Assembly (NCBI RefSeq): GCF_003573695.1
Contig: NC_039361.1
Location: forward strand, 102,612,279-102,676,278
Direction: 5' to 3'
From: Papaver somniferum
Taxonomy: Eukaryota > Streptophyta > Magnoliopsida > Ranunculales > Papaveraceae
DNA: 64,000 bases
The translations under genes were made by a program, and so were the position numbers. How positions within the stretch are numbered: position 1 is the stretch's first letter; every line of letters begins with the position of its first letter. Below the pieces are notes generated by a model that had not been told where the DNA came from, did not search any database, and worked only from the letters and a program-made list of their open reading frames with translations. Shown one piece after another: positions 52,800-64,000 of this stretch.

Positions 52800-55700
52800 T
52801 CTTTTGAACTTTCCTCTAAAATATACCAGTTTTTATATATTATTAGATGTTTTAAACAGTTTCTAGCATTCCAGGTGACATCTATCAATACTTTAATTTT
52901 AGAGGACTAATAGTTATTGATAACTAGCCTACTATGAAACTAAGCATTCACCTATACTTATATGTATTCTTTTGAACCATCCTCTTAAATGTACTACTTT
53001 TTGTATATTATTAGATGTTTTAAACAGTTTCTACCGTTGCAGGTGACATCTATTAATTATTAAAATTTAAAGGACTATGAGTTATTGATAACAATCCTAC
53101 TATGAAACTAAGCAGTCACCTATACTTCTGTGTATGTTTTTGGACCTTCTTCTTAAATGTACCAGTTTTTGTATATTATTAGATGTTTTAAACAGTTTCT
53201 AGCGTTCCAGGTGACATCTATCAATACTATAATTTTAGAGGACTAATAGTTATTGATAACAAGCCTACTATGAAACTAAGCATTCAACTATACTTATATG
53301 TATTCTTTTGAAACATCCTCTTATATGTACATGTTTTTGTATATTATTAGATTTTTTAAACAGTTTTTAGCGTTCCAGGTGACATCTATTAATTCTTTAA
53401 TTTTAAAGGACTATGAGTTATTGATAACAAGCCTACTAAGAAACTAAGCATTCACCTATACTTCTGTGTAGTCTTTTGAACCTTCCTCTTAAATGTACCA
53501 GTTTTTGTATATTATTAGATGTTTTAAGCAGTTTTTAGCGTTCCAGGTGACATCTATTAATTCTTTAAATTTAGTGGACTATGAGTTATTGATAACAAGC
53601 CTACCATGAAACTAAAACGTCACCTATACTTCTGTGTATTCTTTTGAACTTTCATCTAAAATGTACCATTTTTTTTATATTATTAGATTTTTTAAACTGT
53701 TTCTAGCGTTCCAGGTGACATCTATCAATACTTTAATTTTAGAGGACTAATAGTTATTGATAACAAGCCTACTATGAAACTAATCATTCAACTATACTTA
53801 TATGTATTCTTTTGAAACATCCTCATATATGTACATGTTTTTGTATATTATTAGATTTTTTAAACAGTTTTTAGCGTTCCAGGTGACATCTATTAATTAT
53901 TTAATTTTAAAGGACTATGAGTTATTGATAACAAGCCTACTACGAAACTAAGCATTCACCTATACTTCTGTGTAGTCTTTTGAACCTTCCTCTTAAATGT
54001 ACCAGTTTTTGTATATTATTAGATGTTTTAAGAAGTTTTTAGCGTTCCAGGTGACATCTATTAATTTTTTAATTTTAGTGGACTATGAGTTATTGATAAC
54101 AAGCCTACTATGAAACTAAAACGTCACCTATACTTCTGTGTATTCTTTTGAACTTTCCTCTAAAATGTACCATTTTTTTTGTATTATTAGATTTTTTAAA
54201 CTGTTTCTAGCGTTCCAGGTGACATCTATCAATACTTTAATTTTAGAGGACTAATAGTTATTGATAACAAGCCTACTATGAAACTAAGCATTCAACTATA
54301 CTTATATGTATTCTTTTGAAACATCCTCATATATGTACATGTTTTTGTATATTATTAGATGTTTTAAACAGTTTTTACAGTTGCAAGTGACATCTATTAA
54401 TTCTTTAATTTTAAAGGACTATGAGTTATTGATAACAAGCCTACTATGAAACTAAGCATTCACCTATACTTTTGTGTAGTCTTTTGAACCTTCCTCTTAA
54501 ATGTACCAGTTTTTTTATATTATTAGATGTTTTAAGAAGTTTTTAGCATTCCAGGTGACATCTATTAATTCTTTAATTTTAGAGGACTATGAGTTATTGA
54601 TAACAAGCCTACTATGAAACTAAGCATTCACCTATACTTATATGTATTATTTTGAACCATCCTCTTAAATGTTAAAGTTTTTGTATATTATTAGATGTTT
54701 TAAACAGTTTCTAGCATTCCAGGTGACATCTATCAATACTTTAATTTTAGAGGACTAATAGTTATTGATAACAAGTCTACTTTGAAACTAAGCATTCACC
54801 TATACTTATATGTATTCTTTTGAACCATCCTCTTAAATGTACCAGTTTTTGTATATTATTAGATGTTTTAAAAAGTTTTTAGCGTTCCAGGTGACATCTA
54901 TCAATTCTTTAATTTTAGAGGACTATGAGTTAATGATAACAAGCCTACTATGAAACTAAGCAGTCACCTATACTTTTGTGCATTCTTTTGAACTTTCCTC
55001 TTAAATGTACCAAGTTTTGTATATTATTAGATGTTTTAAACAGTTTCTAGCGTTCCAGTTGACATCTATCAATACTTTAATTTTAGAGGACTAATAGTTA
55101 TTGATAACAAGCATACTATGAAACTAAGCAGTCACATATACTTCTGTTAATCTTTTGAACTTTCCTCTAAAATATACCAGTTTTTATATATTATTAGATG
55201 TTTAAACAGTTTCTAGCATTCCAGGTGACATCTATCAATACTTTAATTTTAGAGGACTAATAGTTATTGATAACTAGCCTACTATGAAAGTAAGCATTCA
55301 CCTATGCTTATATGTATTCTTTTGAACCATCCTCTTAAATGTACTAGTTTTTGTATATTATTAGATGTTTTAAACAGTTTCTACCGTTGCAGGTGACATC
55401 TATTAATTCTTTAAATTTAAAGGACTATGAGTTATTGATAACAAGCCTACTATGAAACTAAGCAGTCACCTATACTTATGTGTATGTTTTTGGACCTTCC
55501 TCTTAAATGTACCAGTTTTTGTATATCATTAGATGTTTTAAACAGTTTCTAGCGTTCCAGGTGACATCTATCAATACTTTAATTTTAGAGGACTAATAGT
55601 TATTGATAACAAGCCTACTATGAAACTAAGCATTCAACTATACTTATATGTATTCTTTTGAAACATCCTCATATATGTACATGTTTTTGTATATTATTAG

Positions 55701-55939
55701 ATTTTTTAAACAGTTTTTAGCGTTCCAGGTGACATCTATTAATTATTTAATTTTAAAGGACTATGAGTTATTGATAACAAGCCTACTACGAAACTAAGCA
55801 TTCACCTATACTTCTGTGTAGTCTTTTGAACCTTCCTCTTAAATGTACCAGTTTTTGTATATTATTAGATGTTTTAAGAAGTTTTTAGCGTTCCAGGTGA
55901 CATCTATTAATTCTTTAATTTTAGTGGACTATGAGTTAT
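52800..55939 (+). repeat. HOR segment J, copy 1
   Basis: This segment pairs with 60860-64000 at an offset of 8061-8062 bp (48 monomers less 2-3 bp). Shared rare sites are 'gtactacttttt' (52991/61053), 'attattaaaatttaaagg', 'atactataatttt' (53227/61289), 'cctaccatgaaac' (near 53602/61663), 'tacagttgcaagtg' (54378/62439) and 'gtgcattc' (54978/63039). Confidence 0.88.
52911..52926. other. Extended dyad, 7-bp arms
   Basis: TAGTTAT-TG-ATAACTA is a perfect inverted repeat with a 2-bp centre. It arises because 'ataacaagcc' is 'ataactagcc' in this sub-family. The same 16 bp recur at 42326-42341, 55261-55276, 57616-57631, 59126-59141, 60973-60988 and 63323-63338. Ordinary monomers have 5-bp arms. A protein site is possible but unproven. 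Confidence 0.8.
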
Positions 55940-58900
55940 TGATAACAAGCCTACTATGAAACTAAAACGTCACCTATACTTCTGTGTATTCTTTTGAACT
56001 TTCCTCTAAAATGTACCATTTTTTTTTATATTATTAGATTTTTTAAACTGTTTCTAGCATTCCAGGTGACATCTATCAATATTTTAATTTTGGAGGACTA
56101 ATAGTTATTGATAACAAGCCTACAATTAAACTAAGCATTCACCTATACTTCGGTGTATTCTTTTGAACCATCCTCTTAAATGTACCAGTTTTTGTATATT
56201 ATTAAATGTTTAAAAAAGTTTCTTGCGTTCCAGGGGACATCTATTAATTCTTTAATTTTAAAAGACTATGAGTTATTGATAACAACCCTACTATGAAACT
56301 AAGCATTCACCTATACTTCTGTCTTGTCTTTTGAACCTTCCTCTTAAATGTACTAGTTTTTGTATATTATTAGATGTTTTAAACAGCTTTTACCGTTCCA
56401 AGTGACATTTATTAATTCTTTAATATAAGAGGACTATGAGTTATTGATAACAAGCCTACTATGAAACTAAGCAGTCACCTATACTTCTGTGTATTCTTTT
56501 GAACTTTCCTCTAAAATGTATCATTTTGTTTTTATATTATTAGATGTTTTAAACAGTTTCTACCATTCCAGGTGACATCTATCAATACTTTAATTTTAGA
56601 GGACTAATAGTTATTGATAACAAGTCTACTATGAAACTAAGCATTCACCTATACTTATATGTATTCTTTTGAACCATCCTCTTAAATGTACATGTTTTTG
56701 TATATTATTAGATGTTTTAAACAGTTTTTACAGTTGCAAGTGACATCTATTAATTCTTTAATTTTAAAGGACTATGAGTTATTGATAACAAGCCTACTAT
56801 GAAACTAAGCATTCACCTATACTTTTGTGTAGTCTTTTGAACCTTCCTCTTAAATGTACCAGTTTTTTTATATTATTAGATGTTTTAAGAAGTTTTTAGC
56901 ATTCCAGGTGACATCTATTAATTCTTTAATTTTAGAGGACTATGAGTTATTGATAACAAGCCTACTATGAAACTAAGCATTCACCTATACTTATATGTAT
57001 TATTTTGAACCATCTTCTTAAATGTAACAGTTTTTGTATATTATTAGATGTTTTAAACAGTTTCTAGCATTCCAGGTGACATCTATCAATACTTTAATTT
57101 TAGAGGACTAATAGTTATTGATAACAAGTCTACTTTGAAACTAAGCATTCACCTATACTTATATGTATTCTTTTGAACCATCCTCTTAAATGTACCAGTT
57201 TTTGTATATTATTAGATTTTTTAAGCAGTTTTTAGCGTTCCAGGTGACATCTATCAATTCTTTAATTTTACAGGACTATGAGTTAATGATAACAAGCCTA
57301 CTATGAAACTAAGCAGTCACCTATACTTTTGTGCATTCTTTTGAACTTTCCTCTTAAATGTACCAAGTTTTGTATATTATTAGATGTTTTAAACAGTTTC
57401 TAGCGTTCCAGGTGACATCTATCAATACTTTAATTTTAGAGGACTAATAGTTATTGATAACAAGCATACTATGAAACTAAGCAGTCACATATACTTCTGT
57501 GTAATCTTTTGAACTTTCCTCTAAAATATACCAGTTTTTATATATTATTAGATGTTTTAAACAGTTTCTAGCATTCCAGGTGACATCTATCAATACTTTA
57601 ATTTTAGAGGACTAATAGTTATTGATAACTAGCCTACTATGAAACTAAGCATTCACCTATACTTATATGTATTCTTTTGAACCATCCTCTTAAATGTACT
57701 ACTTTTTGTATATTATTAGATGTTTTAAACAGTTTCTACCATTGCAGGTGACATCTATTAATTATTTAAATTTAAAGGACTATGAGTTATTGATAACAAT
57801 CCTACTATGAAACTAAGCAGTCACCTATACTTCTGTGTATGTTTTTGGACCTTCTTCTTAAATGTACCAGTTTTTGTATATTATTAGATGTTTTAAACAG
57901 TTTCTAGCGTTCCAGGTGACATCTATCAATACTATAATTTTAGAGGACTAATAGTTATTGATAACAAGCCTACTATGAAACTAAGCATTCAACTATACTT
58001 ATATGTATTCTTTTGAAACATCCTCTTATATGTACATGTTTTTGTATATTATTAGATTTTTTAAACAGTTTTTAGTGTTCCAGGTGACATCTATTAATTC
58101 TTTAATTTTAGAGGACTATGAGTTATTGATAACAAACCTACTATGAAACTAAGCATTCACCTATACTTCTGTGTAGTCTTTTGAACCTTCCTCTTAAATG
58201 TACCAGTTTTTGTATATTATTAGATGTTTTAAACAATATTTAGCAATCCAGGTGACATATATTAATTCTTTAATTTTAGAGGACTAATAGTTATTGATAA
58301 CAATCCTACTATGAAACTAAGCATTCACCTATACTTATATGTATTCTTTTGAACCACCCTCTTAAATGTACCAGTTTTTGTATATTGTTAGAAGTTTTAA
58401 ACAGTTTCTACCATTGCAGGTGACATCTATTAATTCTTTAATTTTAAAGGACTATGAGTTAATGATAACAAGTCTACTATGAAACTAAGCAGTCACCTAT
58501 ACTTCTGTGTATTCTTTTGAACTTTCCTCTAAAATGTATCATTTTTTTATATTATTAGATGTTTTAAACAGTTTCTAGCATTCCAGGTGACATCTATCAA
58601 TACTTTAATTTTAGAGGACTAATAGTTATTGATAACAAGTCTACTATGAAACTAAGCATTCACCTATACTTATATGTATTCTTTTGAACCATCCTCTTAA
58701 ATGTACCAGTTTTTGTATATTATTAGATGTTTTAAACAGTTTTTAGCGTTCCAGGTGACATCTATCAATTCTTTAATTTTAGAGGACTATGAGTTAATGA
58801 TAACAAGCCTACTATGAAACTAAGCAGTCACCTATACTTTTGTGCATTCTTTTGAACTTTCCTCTTAAATGTACCAAGTTTTGTATATTATTAGATGTTT

Positions 58901-60859
58901 TAAACAGTTTCTAGCGTTCCAGGTGACATCTATCAATACTTTAATTTTAGAGGACTAATAGTTATTGATAACAAGCATACTATGAAACTAAGCAGTCACA
59001 TATACTTCTGTGTAATCTTTTGAACTTTCCTCTAAAATATACCAGTTTTTATATATTATTAGATGTTTAAACAGTTTCTAGCATTCCAAGTGACATCTAT
59101 CAATACTTTAATTTTAGAGGACTAATAGTTATTGATAACTAGCCTACTATGAAAGTAAGCATTCACCTATACTTATATGTATTCTTTTGAACCATCCTCT
59201 TAAATGTACTAGTTTTTGTATATTATTAGATGTTTTAAACAGTTTCTACCGTTGCAGGTGACATCTATTAATTCTTTAAATTTAAAGGACTATGAGTTAT
59301 TGATAACAAGCCTACTATGAAACTAAGCAGTCACCTATACTTATGTGTATGTTTTTGGACCTTCCTCTTAAATGTACCAGTTTTTGTATATTATCAGATG
59401 TTTTAAACAGTTTCTAGCGTTCCAGGTGACATCTATCAATACTTTAATTTTAGAGGACTAATAGTTATTGATAACAAGCCTACTATGAAACTAAGCATTC
59501 AACTATACTTATATGTATTCTTTTGAAACATCCTCATATATGTACATGTTTTTGTATATTATTAGATTTTTTAAACAGTTTTTAGCGTTCCAGGTGACAT
59601 CTATTAATTATTTAATTTTAAAGGACTATGAGTTATTGATAACAAGCCTACTACGAAACTAAGCATTCACCTATACTTCTGTGTAGTCTTTTGAACCTTC
59701 CTCTTAAATGTACCAGTTTTTGTATATTATTAGATGTTTTAAGCAGTTTTTAGCGTTCCAGGTGACATCTATTAATTCTTTAATTTTAGTGGACTATGAG
59801 TTATTGATAACAAGCCTACTATGAAACTAAGCATTCAACTATACTTATATGTATTCTTTTGAAACATCCTCTTATATGTACATGTTTTTGTATATTATTA
59901 GATTTTTTAAACAGTTTTTAGCGTTCCAGGTGACATCTATTAATTCTTTAATTTTAGAGGACTATGAGTTATTGATAACAAACCTACTATGAAACTAAGC
60001 ATTCACCTATACTTCTGTGTAGTCTTTTGAACCTTCCTCTTAAATGTACCGGTTTTTGTATATTATTAGATGTTTTAAACAATATTTAGCAATCCAGGTG
60101 ACATATATTAATTCTTTAATTTTAGAGGACTAATAGTTATTGATAACAATCCTACTATGAAACTAAGCATTCACCTATACTTATATGTATTCTTTTGAAC
60201 CACCCTCTTAAATGTACCAGTTTTTGTATATTGTTAGAAGTTTTAAACAGTTTCTACCATTGCAGGTGACATCTATTAATTCTTTAATTTTAAAGGACTA
60301 TGAGTTAATGATAACAAGTCTACTATGAAACTAAGCAGTCACCTATACTTCTGTGTATTCTTTTGAACTTTCCTCTAAAATGTATCATTTTTTTATATTA
60401 TTAGATGTTTTAAACAGTTTCTAGCATTCCAGGTGACATCTATCAATACTTTAATTTTAGAGGACTAATAGTTATTGATAACAAGTCTACTATGAAACTA
60501 AGCATTCACCTATACTTATATGTATTCTTTTGAACCATCCTCTTAAATGTACCAGTTTTTGTATATTATTAGATGTTTTAAACAGTTTTTAGCGTTCCAG
60601 GTGACATCTATCAATTCTTTAATTTTAGAGGACTATGAGTTAATGATAACAAGCCTACTATGAAACTAAGCAGTCACCTATACTTTTGTGCATTCTTTTG
60701 AACTTTCCTCTTAAATGTACCAAGTTTTGTATATTATTAGATGTTTTAAACAGTTTCTAGCGTTCCAGGTGACATCTATCAATACTTTAATTTTAGAGGA
60801 CTAATAGTTATTGATAACAAGCATACTATGAAACTAAGCAGTCACATATACTTCTGTGT

Positions 60860-63800
60860 AATCTTTTGAACTTTCCTCTAAAATATACCAGTTTTTATAT
60901 ATTATTAGATGTTTTAAACAGTTTCTAGCATTCCAGGTGACATCTATCAATACTTTAATTTTAGAGGACTAATAGTTATTGATAACTAGCCTACTATGAA
61001 ACTAAGCATTCACCTATACTTATATGTATTCTTTTGAACCATCCTCTTAAATGTACTACTTTTTGTATATTATTAGATGTTTTAAACAGTTTCTACCGTT
61101 GCAGGTGACATCTATTAATTATTAAAATTTAAAGGACTATGAGTTATTGATAACAATCCTACTATGAAACTAAGCAGTCACCTATACTTCTGTGTATGTT
61201 TTTGGACCTTCTTCTTAAATGTACCAGTTTTTGTATATTATTAGATGTTTTAAACAGTTTCTAGCGTTCCAGGTGACATCTATCAATACTATAATTTTAG
61301 AGGACTAATAGTTATTGATAACAAGCCTACTATGAAACTAAGCATTCAACTATACTTATATGTATTCTTTTGAAACATCCTCTTATATGTACATGTTTTT
61401 GTATCTTATTAGATTTTTTAAACAGTTTTTATCGTTCCAGGTGACATCTATTAATTCTTTAATTTTAAAGGACTATGAGTTATTGATAACAAGCCTACTA
61501 CGAAACTAAGCATTCACCTATACTTCTGTGTAGTCTTTTGAACCTTCCTCTTAAATGTACCAGTTTTTGTATATTATTAGATGTTTTAAGCAGTTTTTAG
61601 CGTTCCAGGTGACATCTATTAATTCTTTAATTTTAGTGGACTATGAGTTATTGATAACAAGCCTACCATGAAACTAAAACGTCACCTATACTTCTGTGTA
61701 TTCTTTTGAACTTTCCTCTAAAATGTACCATTTTTTTTTATATTATTAGATTTTTTAAACTGTTTCTAGCGTTCCAGGTGACATCTATCAATACTTTAAT
61801 TTTAGAGGACTAATAGTTATTGATAACAAGCCTACTATGAAACTAAGCATTCAACTATACTTATATGTATTCTTTTGAAACATCCTCATATATGTACATG
61901 TTTTTGTATATTATTATATTTTTTAAACAGTTTTTAGCGTTCCAGGTGACATCTATTAATTATTTAATTTTAAAGGACTATGAGTTATTGATAACAAGCC
62001 TACTACGAAACTAAGCATTCACCTATACTTCTGTGTAGTCTTTTGAACCTTCCTCTTAAAAATACCAGTTTTTGTATATTATTAGATGTTTTAAGAAATT
62101 TTTAGCGTTCCAGGTGACATCTATTAATTTTTTAATTTTAGTGGACTATGAGTTATTGATAACAAGCCTACTATGAAACTAAAACGTCACCTATACTTCT
62201 GTGTATTCTTTTGAACTTTCCTTTAAATGTACCATTTTTTTATATTATTAGATTTTTTAAACTGTTTCTAGCGTTCCAGGTGACATCTATCAATACTTTA
62301 ATTTTAGAGGACTAATAGTTATTGATAACAAGCCTACTATGAAACTAAGCATTCAACTATACTTATATGTATTCTTTTGAAACATCCTCATATATGTACA
62401 TGTTTTTGTATATTATTAGATGTTTTAAACAGTTTTTACAGTTGCAAGTGACATCTATTAATTCTTTAATTTTAAAGGACTATGAGTTATTGATAACAAG
62501 CCTACTATGAAACTAAGCATTCACCTATACTTTTGTGTAGTCTTTTGAACCTTCCTCTTAAATGTACCAGTTTTTTTATATTATTAGATGTTTTAAGAAG
62601 TTTTTAGCATTCCAGGTGACATCTATTAATTCTTTAATTTTAGAGGACTATGAGTTATTGATAACAAGCCTACTATGAAACTAAGCATTCACCTATACTT
62701 ATATGTATTATTTTGAACCATACTCTTAAATGTAACAGTTTTTGTATATTATTAGATGTTTTAAACAGTTTCTAGCATTCCAGGTGACATCTATCAATAC
62801 TTTAATTTTAGAGGACTAATAGTTATTGATAACAAGTCTACTTTGAAACTAAGCATTCACCTATACTTATATGTATTCTTTTGAACCATCCTCTTAAATG
62901 TACCAGTTTTTGTATATTATTAGATGTTTTAAACAGTTTTTAGCGTTCCAGGTGACATCTATCAATTCTTTAATTTTAGAGGACTATGAGTTAATGATAA
63001 CAAGCCTACTATGAAACTAAGCAGTCACCTATACTTTTGTGCATTCTTTTGAACTTTCCTCTTAAATGTACCAAGTTTTGTATATTATTAGATGTTTTAA
63101 ACAGTTTCTAGCGTTCCAGGTGACATCTATCAATACTTTAATTTTAGAGGACTAATAGTTATTGATAACAAGCATACTATGAAACTAAGCAGTCACATAT
63201 ACTTCTGTGTAATCTTTTGAACTTTCCTCTAAAATATACCAGTTTTTATATATTATTAGATGTTTAAACAGTTTCTAGCATTCCAAGTGACATCTATCAA
63301 TACTTTAATTTTAGAGGACTAATAGTTATTGATAACTAGCCTACTATGAAAGTAAGCATTCACCTATACTTATATGTATTCTTTTGAACCATCCTCTTAA
63401 ATGTACTAGTTTTTGTATATTATTAGATGTTTTAAACAGTTTCTACCGTTGCAGGTGACATCTATTAATTCTTTAAATTTAAAGGACTATGAGTTATTGA
63501 TAACAAGCCTACTATGAAACTAAGCAGTCACCTATACTTATGTGTATGTTTTTGGACCTTCCTCTTAAATGTACCAGTTTTTGTATATTATCAGATGTTT
63601 TAAACAGTTTCTAGCGTTCCAGGTGACATCTATCAATACTTTAATTTTAGAGGACTAATAGTTATTGATAACAAGCCTACTATGAAACTAAGCATTCAAC
63701 TATACTTATATGTATTCTTTTGAAACATCCTCATATATGTACATGTTTTTGTATATTATTAGATTTTTTAAACAGTTTTTAGCGTTCCAGGTGACATCTA

Positions 63801-64000
63801 TTAATTATTTAATTTTAAAGGACTATGAGTTATTGATAACAAGCCTACTACGAAACTAAGCATTCACCTATACTTCTGTGTAGTCTTTTGAACCTTCCTC
63901 TTAAATGTACCAGTTTTTGTATATTATTAGATGTTTTAAGAAGTTTTTAGCGTTCCAGGTGACATCTATTAATTCTTTAATTTTAGTGGACTATGAGTTA
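60860..64000 (+). repeat. HOR segment J, copy 2, running off the window
   Basis: This is the counterpart of 52800-55939. The match continues to the last base, so the repeat extends beyond the window. A partial third relative lies at 56.7-59.85 kb; for example 'cttatgtgtatg' at 55476, 59340 and 63537, the first two exactly 3864 bp (23 monomers) apart. Confidence 0.87.

Larger units (their letters stand above)
1..64000 (+). repeat. 168-bp tandem satellite array filling the window
   Basis: A unit of about 168 bp recurs head to tail throughout. Taking 'ttattgataac' as the unit start, the first starts are 95, 263, 431, 599, 767 and 935, each 168 bp apart, and the same step was found wherever it was measured outside gaps and small indels. 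All copies examined have the same orientation. The + strand is T-rich: in the counted unit 24345-24512 there are 69 T, 48 A and 51 G+C. The unit holds stops in all six frames (for example tga at unit position 5, tga at 22, tga at 60; and on the reverse strand tta at 1, cta at 27, tca at 35), so it is non-coding. A unit close to nucleosome-repeat length with nested higher-order repeats is typical of eukaryotic centromeric or heterochromatic satellites; that location is inferred, not shown. No flanking unique DNA is present. Confidence 0.98.

Noticed and set aside
1..64000. A long repeat-encoded protein, since 168 bp is exactly 56 codons
   Set aside because: The reference unit has stops in all three frames on both strands, so no frame stays open through even one unit.
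1..64000. CRISPR array
   Set aside because: Repeats are regular, but the whole 168-bp unit is conserved; there are no short repeats separated by unique spacers and no cas genes.
1..64000. Primate alpha satellite (171-bp unit)
   Set aside because: The unit length is 168 bp and the sequence shows no alpha-satellite landmarks that I recognise; similarity is limited to size and HOR organisation.
1..64000. Promoters or terminators from TATA-like and T-rich stretches
   Set aside because: 'tatattatta' and T tracts recur in each unit as part of the satellite; no transcript unit is present for them to serve.
1..64000. Transposon or retroelement insertion, tRNA or rRNA genes
   Set aside because: Reading line by line, every readable stretch matches the satellite unit; no foreign segment, terminal repeat or RNA gene was seen.
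1..64000. Inversions within the array
   Set aside because: The landmark 'ttattgataacaagcctac' or a close variant was read on the + strand throughout; no reverse-oriented block was found.
1..64000. A previously undescribed gene-encoded system
   Set aside because: There is no coding sequence; anything new here would be a property of the repeat DNA itself.

Overview
The whole window is one head-to-tail satellite DNA array. A unit of about 168 bp (one counted unit, 24345-24512, is exactly 168 bp and 30.4% G+C) repeats from the first base to the last. That is roughly 378 readable copies plus four runs of N. Every copy I followed has the same orientation. I found no gene, RNA gene, transposon, unique island or array edge: both window ends fall inside a monomer. 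The unit equals 56 codons, yet it has stop codons in all six frames, so no coding frame persists. This layout indicates a complex eukaryotic chromosome, most likely centromeric, pericentromeric or other constitutive heterochromatin. I do not recognise the satellite and cannot name the species.

The monomers fall into about six recurrent variant families, told apart by linked differences: a T tract, the tail around 'gtagtc' or 'gtattc', an a/t versus c/t block before the dyad, and 'taatataag' versus 'taattttag'. The families are arranged into long, irregular higher-order repeats (HORs). By eye I traced these related segments: 1-1953 with 3861-5813 (23 monomers apart, no difference found where compared); 1.88-3.81 kb with 10.45-12.38 kb; 6.2-8.9 kb with 14.0-17.0 kb; 8.95-10.36 kb with 34.73-36.15 kb; 22.25-23.7 kb with 34.05-35.45 kb; 25.56-27.2 kb with 28.78-30.4 kb, and then 39.3-41.3 and 46.2-47.7 kb; 37.3-39.0 kb with 47.2-48.9 kb; 42.4-43.7 kb with 49.0-49.9 kb; 43.8-44.7 kb with 45.5-46.4 kb; and 52.8-55.9 kb with 60.9-64.0 kb. 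Aligned copies differ by whole numbers of monomers (1, 2, 5), the signature of unequal exchange.

By position: 1-13.4 kb is an older-looking mixed block containing the exact 23-monomer duplication and two gaps; 13.7-27.2 kb is mixed, with a local dimer amplification at 15.6-16.3 kb; 27.35-48.9 kb is a mosaic of highly similar HOR segments; 49-64 kb is a distinct sub-array whose marker monomers recur at 14, 9, 11 and 14 monomers and carry a longer dyad.

The most notable sequence property is a short dyad (GTTAT-TG-ATAAC) kept in nearly every monomer, with one sub-family extending its arms to 7 bp. I found no evidence for a new gene-encoded system. All comparisons were made by eye on the listed sequence, so block edges are approximate and percent identities are not computed.
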